DNA of 7,313 nucleotides. Source: UBA4720 sp038227135 (GTDB lineage: Bacteria > Gemmatimonadota > Gemmatimonadetes > Gemmatimonadales > Gemmatimonadaceae). Location of the stretch: NCBI GenBank assembly GCA_038227135.1, contig JBBRQC010000065.1, forward strand, positions 1 through 7,313, written 5' to 3'. Each line of letters starts with the position of its first letter. Positions within the stretch are counted from its first letter, which is position 1. Shown in pieces: positions 1-5,320 of this stretch. The notes under the pieces were generated by a model. It saw only the letters and a program-made list of their open reading frames with translations. It was not told the DNA's origin and made no database searches. A program made the position numbers and the translations under genes.

Positions 1-90
1 AGAGGTAGATAGATATGTAACCCGGTAGAACCGGAAGTCTTGATCGCTGCAATACCGCCTTTGGAAACCAATTTTGCGATGCCTTAACGC
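1..90. other. Unassigned left edge
   Basis: I see no convincing coding sequence or RNA gene here. The stretch lies beyond the cspA terminator and may be the intergenic tail of a gene outside the window. It contains a tiny inverted repeat, CCGGT-aga-ACCGG at 22-34, which is too short to interpret. Confidence 0.4.
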
Positions 91-120
91 AAAAAAGCCC
101 CAACCTACGGGGCTTTTTGG
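91..120. terminator. Bidirectional rho-independent terminator downstream of cspA
   Basis: A perfect 10-bp stem pairs 92-101 (AAAAAGCCCC) with 109-118 (GGGGCTTTTT) around a 7-nt loop. Read on the minus strand, the GC-rich stem ends in a run of six T, 12 nt past the cspA stop codon. Read on the plus strand it also ends in five T, so it could stop transcription entering from the left as well. Confidence 0.9.
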
Positions 121-130
121 TTTGAGATCG

Positions 131-340
131 TCAGCTGGCTTTTGTTACGTCAGCAGCCTGTGGTCCTTTCTGACCCTGCACGACTTCGAATTCGACCTTG
201 TCGCCCTCAGCGAGGGACTTGAATCCGGATCCACCAATTGCGCTGAAATGCACAAACACGTCCGGACCTCCCTCACGAGAAATGAAGCCAAAGCCCTTGG
301 CGTCGTTGAACCATTTGACCGTACCAGTGATGCGTGCCAT
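131..340 (-). CDS. cspA: Cold shock protein, CspA family
   Basis: A 69-residue single cold-shock domain (five-stranded OB fold) that binds single-stranded RNA and DNA; family members melt mRNA secondary structure in the cytoplasm. RNP1 is seen as KGFGFI (residues 15-20) and RNP2 as VFVHF (28-32). The N-terminal GTVKWFN is the family hallmark, and the length is typical. The ATG at 340 is chosen over an upstream start at 379 because a purine-rich ribosome binding site (GGGGAGAGGA) ends about 8 nt ahead and family members begin here. It lies 128 nt downstream of the small CXXC gene and ends at a strong terminator. The paralogue subtype, and whether it is cold-induced, cannot be told from sequence. 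Confidence 0.96.
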   Translation of the reverse strand: MARITGTVKWFNDAKGFGFISREGGPDVFVHFSAIGGSGFKSLAEGDKVEFEVVQGQKGPQAADVTKAS

Positions 341-354
341 TGAACCAATCCTCT

Positions 355-383
355 CCCCGCGGGGCAATCCGTAGATCATCTAC
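355..383. repeat. Two palindromes in the cspA upstream region
   Basis: CCCCGCGGGG (355-364) adjoins the cspA ribosome binding site, and GTAGAT-c-ATCTAC (371-383) lies 30 nt ahead of the start codon. The second is a perfect 6-bp inverted repeat with one central base and could be an operator or a small leader hairpin. No confident -35/-10 pair could be placed around them. A regulatory role is inference only. Confidence 0.3.
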
Positions 384-468
384 CATGGCGAACAAGCGCG
401 GCGGAACGCTTTGCTTATCCATTCGGCGATGGCCAAGGAGGGCAAGTTTTGTGCAACAGGCTGAACCC

Positions 469-678
469 TTACGCCGCTCCCGCGACGTAGTGCGCCGATC
501 TTCCGCAGCTCTTGCAGCGCAGGGTGACGTGCGTGTATGGCGGGGGCGGTATCTGGTGCGGATCCCGTTCGATCGAGCCCGAGCAGGAAGGACAGCTCAG
601 CGGAGAACCAGTCCTATCGTGGCTGATGAGGAAGAGTGCCTGGGCGGGATTGTACGCATTCGGACGTGGCTTGCGCAT
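469..678 (-). CDS. Small double-CXXC (zinc-ribbon-like) protein, unrecognised
   Basis: A 69-residue protein with two Cys pairs, CPSC (C29, C32) and CKSC (C55, C58), 22 residues apart. This is the spacing of a one-zinc ribbon. Between them is a Pro run (PPPP, 44-47); the N-terminus is basic. No named family is recognised and no function is assigned; nucleic-acid or protein binding through a zinc ribbon is the natural guess. The ATG at 678 is preferred over a TTG at 753 because GGAGA lies about 8 nt upstream of it. The gene follows the S41 protease terminator on the same strand and precedes cspA. The antisense reading frames over it look like shadows, since they lack any motif. Confidence 0.65.
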   Translation of the reverse strand: MRKPRPNAYNPAQALFLISHDRTGSPLSCPSCSGSIERDPHQIPPPPYTHVTLRCKSCGRSAHYVAGAA

Positions 679-810
679 TATATGGTCTCCAATTGCTTCG
701 ACGCGGCGGTGCACCCGAGCGCTGCACGGCATATCACCGCTATTCACTGACAAGAGCCATCCAGACGCGCGAGCTCGGACCGGCCCTCAGCACCAGACTA
801 ATACCGATAA

Positions 811-830
811 CCGGGGGAAACGTTCCCCGG
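811..830. repeat. Stem-loop between the protease terminator and the CXXC gene
   Basis: CCGGGG (811-816) pairs with CCCCGG (825-830). One G-T and one A-T pair extend the stem, leaving a 4-nt loop. It lies about 23 nt beyond the protease terminator on the minus strand and has no T-run. It may be a secondary terminator hairpin, a 3'-end stabiliser or a leader structure. Confidence 0.45.
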
Positions 831-852
831 CCGGAAGACAGGCCGGGAGGGC

Positions 853-891
853 AAAAAAACCCCGGCGGGATTCGTTCCCGCCGGGTTTTTC
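853..891. terminator. Rho-independent terminator of the S41 protease gene
   Basis: A perfect 10-bp GC-rich stem pairs 861-870 with 876-885 around a 5-nt loop. On the minus strand it begins about 18 nt after the protease stop and ends in a G followed by seven T (853-859). On the plus strand it is followed by five T, so it may work in both directions. Confidence 0.92.
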
Positions 892-903
892 GCCAACCGA
901 CCG

Positions 904-2499
904 CTATTGCCGAGCGGATGCGGTAGCCTGCTCCCGCTGAGCAATCGCGAATAGATCCTTCTGCGACTGGCTCTGCTTAAGAACATCGATCGCGTGCGTC
1001 AACTGGGTGTCCTCAGGAATGCCGCGACGCTTGGCGGTTGAATCACCAAATGCCAGACGTGCTACCGTGTTGCCGAGCAGCCGATCGATCTCGGGTCCCG
1101 CCGCCTCGTACTGCACGTGATCGACCGTCACACCTTTGGCCTTGAGCCGGTTGTAGAACTCCTCACGCCATGCCGGCTGTATGGCGAAGTTCGGCTTGAC
1201 CGTTTTCTTCAGCTCCAGCGAATAATCCATGAGAGTCGCTCTGACATCCGCGGTCTTCGGAGCGAAGGCGTTGAACACTTTCTGTTCGATGGAGCTGAGC
1301 GTATCAGGTCTGACGATTATGTCGGGCGTGATTGCGCCTCCGCCGTAGACGACCCGACCGGCATCCGATCTGAACGTCGGACGGGAGCGCCGCGCTGAAT
1401 CCGTTTCCAGTGAATCCGGCATCACTTCGACGAACTCTCCACTGGGAAGCAGCTTGCGCTCCTTCTGAATCGAGCGTCCACTCGGTGTGTACCACTTTGC
1501 GGTCGTCATCTTGAGGGCGTAACCGCCGTCGAGGGGGAATACCGACTGTACCAGCCCTTTTCCGAACGACGTCGTCCCGACGATGAGCGCGCGATCGTGA
1601 TCCTGGAGCGCACCGGCGACGATCTCGGACGCCGAGGCACTTCTCCCATCGGTGAGAAGAACGAGGGGGATCGTCGGCGCGATGGGATCATCGGTTGCGT
1701 TGAATACCTGGTTCTCGCCATTGCGGGCGCGAATGCTGGAGATCTGCTGCCCCTTCTTCAGGAAGAGATTGCTGACGCTCAGGGACTGGTCCAGAATGCC
1801 GCCTGGATTCCCGCGCAGATCGATGATGATTCCCTTGGCACCGCTTCGTGTGAGCCTGGCGACAGAAGACTCGATCTCATCCTTTGCGCTCTCGTTGAAC
1901 TGGAGGAGCGGAATGTATCCGATCTTGCCATCGAGCATCATCGCGTAGGGAACCGCGGGGATATTGATGACGGCACGGGTGAACGTGATTGGAATCAGCT
2001 CGGGTACGCCTGGGCGGGAGAACTTGACCAGCACCTTGCTGCCCGGAGTTCCCTTGAGAGCCTCGGAGGTCTGCGAGACAGTCCAGCCGCGGGTATTCGT
2101 CGTGTCGACGAAATTGATGCGATCGCCTTCCTGAACACCTGCCTGCTCGGCGGGGGTGTGAGGAAATACGCGCTGAACGGAGATGAAGCCCTGAGTCTCG
2201 GCGATCTCCATTCCGATGCCGGCGTAGCGGCCGTTGGTCTGGGCGTTAAAGGACGACAGCTCCTTCGGCGAAAGCAGGACGCTGTAGGGATCGTTGAGCT
2301 CGTGAACCAGACCGCGCGCGGCTTTCTCGTAGAGCGTTGCCGCGTCGACGGTGTCAACGAAACGGCTGGACACAATGTTGAGCACCTGATCGAGGAGCCG
2401 AGCACCCTGTTGGGTCTCGCGCTGCTGGAATACGAAACCCCCGGCCATCACTGGAATCAGAATGAGGCCGAAGAGCATGATTTTTCTGGATTGCGGCAT
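904..2499 (-). CDS. S41-family C-terminal processing protease (CtpA/Prc-like), membrane-anchored or exported
   Basis: A 531-residue serine protease of the tail-specific (Ctp/Prc) family, which trims C-termini of envelope or exported proteins. Residues 6-26 form an uncleaved-looking signal anchor. A PDZ domain covers about 93-165 and would bind substrate C-termini. The S41 core spans about 190-345. By alignment with the E. coli Prc Ser-Lys pair, which are 25 residues apart, the catalytic residues are S289 (in SASASE), K314 (FGKG) and Q318. The motif DLRGNPGG lies at 227-234. About 130 residues follow the core, with a helical, charged C-terminus; this is longer than minimal CtpA. The ATG at 2499 is the only start available because an in-frame TAG lies just upstream, yet no clear ribosome binding site precedes it. 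Its substrate cannot be told from context. Confidence 0.95.
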   Translation of the reverse strand: MPQSRKIMLFGLILIPVMAGGFVFQQRETQQGARLLDQVLNIVSSRFVDTVDAATLYEKAARGLVHELNDPYSVLLSPKELSSFNAQTNGRYAGIGMEIAETQGFISVQRVFPHTPAEQAGVQEGDRINFVDTTNTRGWTVSQTSEALKGTPGSKVLVKFSRPGVPELIPITFTRAVINIPAVPYAMMLDGKIGYIPLLQFNESAKDEIESSVARLTRSGAKGIIIDLRGNPGGILDQSLSVSNLFLKKGQQISSIRARNGENQVFNATDDPIAPTIPLVLLTDGRSASASEIVAGALQDHDRALIVGTTSFGKGLVQSVFPLDGGYALKMTTAKWYTPSGRSIQKERKLLPSGEFVEVMPDSLETDSARRSRPTFRSDAGRVVYGGGAITPDIIVRPDTLSSIEQKVFNAFAPKTADVRATLMDYSLELKKTVKPNFAIQPAWREEFYNRLKAKGVTVDHVQYEAAGPEIDRLLGNTVARLAFGDSTAKRRGIPEDTQLTHAIDVLKQSQSQKDLFAIAQREQATASARQ

Positions 2500-2585
2500 A
2501 CGGGCTATGTAATTGAGGAGGGCGTTAACCTAACAAGATACGCCCGCGAGGAGGCAGTGTTCCAAAGGAATGACGCACCAAAGGC

Positions 2586-2609
2586 ACCAGCGGCCACATA
2601 GCCGCTGGT
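2586..2609. terminator. Hairpin starting at the RepA-like stop codon, possible terminator
   Basis: A perfect 9-bp inverted repeat, ACCAGCGGC (2586-2594) and GCCGCTGGT (2601-2609), with a 6-nt loop. On the minus strand the stem begins at the last base of the RepA-like TGA codon and is followed by GCCTTTGG. It lacks a proper T-run, so termination is uncertain; a 3'-stabilising hairpin is equally possible. Confidence 0.5.
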
Positions 2610-3460
2610 CAGGCAGCTCTCGAGGCGAGTACATAGTCGACCAGCCAGTCGCGGTTAACCTGTCGGAACGTGGCGTCCCGCAGCAATCCAGCGGCGAGAA
2701 GCATTTCATGAGCAGGCTGGAGCACTCGTTGCAAGTGCGACGGATACCGTTGGGTTAGCGGCAACTGCTCGGCGAGTGATGCGAGCGGCACTCTCCAAGT
2801 TACCATTCCTTCCTCGCGAGCGACTTCGAGAAGCCTGTAGAGTCTGCGTGCGACTGGATTGGTGAGGGATAGGTAGTGGATAGCGGAAAGCGTGACGGTA
2901 TGGCCGGCGGCGATGTTCGAGCGGATAAGGGGCCCAATCGTGACGTGAGCGTCACCCGGTTCGGATGCTGTCAGGACGGGAAACAGCGTGAATTGTTCGC
3001 GCTCGGCGAGCCTGCGTCGTGCGATGGAGACGGAAGTGAGTATGGTGAAGCGTCCTTCTAGCGGCTGTCCTTCGCTTGCTGCAACGTACACTCCGCTGGA
3101 CTCGAGAGTGGTTCTCTCGAGCCTGGTGAGGGCCGAGCGAAGCTGTTCGTACGTCCGGCCGTCGACCCGTCTTCCGATCGAACGCAGGAAGGCGTGGAGT
3201 GTAAAGCTTACCACCCCATCTTCGGGGGATCCTGCTTCGTGGTAGCGATGCAGGATCTCGATGTAGACATCCTGATCGAAAGTGCCGGGCAAGCGATCGC
3301 CCGGACTGGGCAGAACGCGCCAGCGCCCGCCGCTCTCGGGGGAGAAGGAGATTGCCGAGTCCTCGGCGGAGTCGCTCAGCCGGAAGATGGGAAGCGATTC
3401 TAGCGACCGGTCGAGGACGATAGCACGCGTCGCAATTCGCCGACGGGCCACGTAGGTCAT
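2609..3460 (-). CDS. RepA-like replication initiator (RPA family, double winged helix)
   Basis: A 283-residue protein resembling the plasmid replication initiator protein A family, whose members bind origin repeats through two winged-helix domains. Seen here: LPGTFDQDVY (58-67), the usual opening of the first domain; a helical stretch with RTYEQLRSALTRLE (102-115); a second domain at about 190-283 with NPVARRLYRLLE (201-212). The first 50 residues are basic, then low in predicted structure. The ATG at 3460 is used; a GTG at 3478 would add six residues and overlap the divergent gene. Neither has a clear ribosome binding site. No iterons, parA/parB or transfer genes are nearby, so it may act on the chromosome or a chromid, or as a DNA-binding regulator. 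Family assignment is from recognition, not a search. Confidence 0.7.
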   Translation of the reverse strand: MTYVARRRIATRAIVLDRSLESLPIFRLSDSAEDSAISFSPESGGRWRVLPSPGDRLPGTFDQDVYIEILHRYHEAGSPEDGVVSFTLHAFLRSIGRRVDGRTYEQLRSALTRLERTTLESSGVYVAASEGQPLEGRFTILTSVSIARRRLAEREQFTLFPVLTASEPGDAHVTIGPLIRSNIAAGHTVTLSAIHYLSLTNPVARRLYRLLEVAREEGMVTWRVPLASLAEQLPLTQRYPSHLQRVLQPAHEMLLAAGLLRDATFRQVNRDWLVDYVLASRAA

Positions 3461-3496
3461 GCAGAGAGAATATGTCACTGATCAAGTACATCGCAA
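3461..3496 (-). promoter_or_regulatory. Candidate leaderless promoter of the RepA-like gene
   Basis: On the minus strand TTGCGA (3491-3496) lies 18 nt from TATTCT (3467-3472). The latter ends 6 nt before the A of the ATG at 3460, which would make transcription start at the start codon. Each box matches four of six consensus bases. It fits the absence of a ribosome binding site. The boxes lie over the first codons of the divergent PLD gene. Confidence 0.35.
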
Positions 3497-4770
3497 TCGC
3501 AGCCCTGCTGTTGTTTGCCCTGATGTTGGCGCTTATAGGCATCCTTTCCGTCACTCACGACACGCCGGTGCGCAACGTGGTTGCGGAGGGGGACAAGGAC
3601 GGTCCGCCATCGGTTGCGGACTCGTTGTTCTCCCGCAGCATCGAGATCTACACAGGAACGCACATCGATCCCGGCAATAACGTCCGGATTCTGCTGAACG
3701 GAGACGGCACCTATCCGCAGCTGTGGAAGGACCTCGCGTCTGCCCAGCGAACAATCACGGTACAGATGTATTACTCGCAGCCCGGCGCGGTTGCGGATAC
3801 GATGGCCAAGTATCTGATCGAGAAGGCGCACCAGAAGGTGCGCGTGCTCCTGCTGCTCGACGCGTTCGGGTCACAACCGCTCAAGCGGGAATGGCTGCAG
3901 CGGGTCAAGGCTGCCGGGGTCGAAGTGGTATGGCTCAGGCCGCTGCGATGGTACAGCCTCCAGAAAGCCGCGCAGAGGTCTCACGTCCGTGTGGTCGTGG
4001 TCGATGGCCGAATCGGATACACCGGCGGATTCGGGTTGGCTGACTACTGGCTCGGCGATGGCCACCACGAAGATCAGTGGCGGGAGACGAACGTCCGATT
4101 CGAAGGCCCGACCGTCGCCGCCCTTCAAGCCACGTTCGCCGCGGGCTGGGCCGAGGCGACGGGAGAGCTGCTGACCGGGGACCTGTTCTTCCCGAAGAGC
4201 TCGTTTGCCGAAGTCGGCAACATGAAAGCGGGCGTGATGCACAGCGTCCCCAGCATGGGCAGCACACCCGCGGAGCGCTTTCTCGCGCTCTCGATCGCCG
4301 GTGCGCGAAAGTCAATCTACATCAGCAATTCCTATTTCGTCCCGGGCGAGAACTTCATGCAGCTGCTGCTGGCAGCGCAGCGAAGGGGTGTCGATGTGCG
4401 CGTCATCACTGTGAGCAAGAAAACCGATGTAAAGACGACCTGGTACGCGGGAAGGACGTACTACGAGAAGCTGCTGGAAGGTGGCGTCAAGATCTACGAG
4501 TATCAGCCCACAATGATGCATGCGAAAAGCCTGGTGGTGGATGGCATCTGGTCCTATGTCGGCTCGATGAACTTTGACAATCGATCGCTTTCCTTCAACG
4601 ACGAATCGCTGCTGGTCGCTCTCGACTCAGCGGTGGGAGCCCAGATGAATTCGATCTTTATGGATGACATTAAATCTTCCCAGGAGATTAAGCTGGATGA
4701 GTTTCGGAAGCGCCCGTTGTCGAACAAAATCCTGGAGTGGTGCGCGCAGAAGCTGCGCCGCGTACTGTAG
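3472..4770 (+). CDS. Phospholipase D-like / cardiolipin synthase family protein, membrane-anchored
   Basis: A 432-residue protein of the two-HKD phospholipase D superfamily. The closest recognised role is cardiolipin synthase (transfer of a phosphatidyl group between phospholipids), acting at the inner membrane. Residues 5-27 form one hydrophobic N-terminal anchor. HKD1 is H171-x-R173-x4-D178 followed by GG at 185-186. HKD2 is H350-x-K352-x4-D357 followed by GSMN at 364-367. HKD2 and all HKD1 spacing are canonical, but HKD1 carries Arg (CGT) where Lys is expected. The ATG at 3472 is preceded by AGAGAGA, a weak ribosome binding site, and the anchor starts at once, which supports this start. 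Only one anchor helix is present, as against two in ClsA-type enzymes. Phosphodiesterase or nuclease activity is an alternative. The gene converges on merR with a 4-nt gap and no terminator. Confidence 0.88.
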   Translation: MSLIKYIAIAALLLFALMLALIGILSVTHDTPVRNVVAEGDKDGPPSVADSLFSRSIEIYTGTHIDPGNNVRILLNGDGTYPQLWKDLASAQRTITVQMYYSQPGAVADTMAKYLIEKAHQKVRVLLLLDAFGSQPLKREWLQRVKAAGVEVVWLRPLRWYSLQKAAQRSHVRVVVVDGRIGYTGGFGLADYWLGDGHHEDQWRETNVRFEGPTVAALQATFAAGWAEATGELLTGDLFFPKSSFAEVGNMKAGVMHSVPSMGSTPAERFLALSIAGARKSIYISNSYFVPGENFMQLLLAAQRRGVDVRVITVSKKTDVKTTWYAGRTYYEKLLEGGVKIYEYQPTMMHAKSLVVDGIWSYVGSMNFDNRSLSFNDESLLVALDSAVGAQMNSIFMDDIKSSQEIKLDEFRKRPLSNKILEWCAQKLRRVL

Positions 4771-4774
4771 CAGC

Positions 4775-5320
4775 TCAGCGAATGTCTGCGCGGCCGAGGG
4801 CGGCGCGAACCGCCTCGCGCATTGCGATCACTGCCTCTTCGCGCGCCGCGGGCGAGTCCTCGCGCACATGCAGCTCGATGCCATCGGCGACGGCGAGGCG
4901 GTGCCAGCGCAGTGCTATGTCACCATCGTGAGCAACCGCTTCGTCCGCTCCGGAGCCGAGCGCGGGAGCGAGTGAGAGCGCGATCCTTCGTTCGAGCGCG
5001 TCACCGGTGACATCCCGCATCTCACCCCGGATCGTATCGAGGCTCTGTCCCTCGCGCTGGCGAATCTTGATGGACAGCAGCTGAAGGAGATGCCGGTATC
5101 CGTAGGTTGCGCCGGTGCCTGTTCCTTCGGGCCGGTCGAGCAGTCCGCTTGCCACGTAAAAACGAACTGCGCGCGCGCTCGGTGCGGCGCGCGCCGAAGC
5201 ATTGGTCGGTCTTACGCCGGCCGCGTCTACAAGTGCCGTTGCGTGTGCGGCAAGTCCGCGGGCGTTCCAGGGAGCGTGTTTAGCGTGGGCGCGGAGGAGA
5301 GCGACAGGCGATTCAGCCAT
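4775..5320 (-). CDS. MerR-family transcriptional regulator with long N-terminal extension
   Basis: A 181-residue regulator. A winged helix-turn-helix is seen at about 48-101, with ARAVRFYVASGLLDRP (50-65), a Gly/Thr-rich wing, YGYRHLLQLL (73-82) and the following IKIRQREG-SLDTI helix. About 47 residues precede it, as in a MerR subgroup I recall from GC-rich bacteria. There is no metal-binding Cys set. The C-terminal 70 residues include a WHRL...GIELHVRED element (139-155) of unknown ligand, then a helix. The ATG at 5320 is forced: an in-frame TAA lies at 5336-5338 and no other start occurs before the HTH. It has no visible ribosome binding site and overlaps the upstream hydrolase gene by 94 nt in another frame, so translation is probably coupled to that gene. 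The target and inducer are unknown. Confidence 0.85.
   Translation of the reverse strand: MAESPVALLRAHAKHAPWNARGLAAHATALVDAAGVRPTNASARAAPSARAVRFYVASGLLDRPEGTGTGATYGYRHLLQLLSIKIRQREGQSLDTIRGEMRDVTGDALERRIALSLAPALGSGADEAVAHDGDIALRWHRLAVADGIELHVREDSPAAREEAVIAMREAVRAALGRADIR
5227..5320 (-). other. 94-nt out-of-frame overlap of hydrolase 3' end and merR 5' end
   Basis: The merR ATG (5318-5320) lies inside the hydrolase codons for Thr-Trp (ACATGG), and the hydrolase stop (TAG, 5227-5229) falls 94 nt downstream inside merR. The merR N-terminus and the hydrolase tail are thus two readings of the same bases. Confidence 0.8.

Noticed and set aside
22..34. CCGGTagaACCGG as a tRNA arm or terminator
   Set aside because: The 3-nt loop, no T-run, no acceptor or anticodon pairing and no CCA make it an isolated short inverted repeat.
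131..379. 82-residue version of CspA starting at 379
   Set aside because: Its first 13 residues are not cold-shock sequence and the internal ATG at 340 has the ribosome binding site.
676..684. TATAAT overlapping the start codon of the small CXXC gene, read as a -10 box
   Set aside because: No -35 box at a suitable distance and no extended -10. A transcript from it would begin inside the gene, while a good ribosome binding site supports the ATG.
1597..2601. 334-residue plus-strand open frame
   Set aside because: It is fully antisense to the well-supported S41 protease, shows no recognisable motif, and is a normal by-product of GC-rich codon use.
3461..3478. GTG start at 3478 for the RepA-like gene, giving a true 7-bp overlap with the PLD gene
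   Set aside because: The ATG at 3460 fits the candidate promoter spacing and the extra six residues add no family feature. It remains possible, as neither start has a ribosome binding site.
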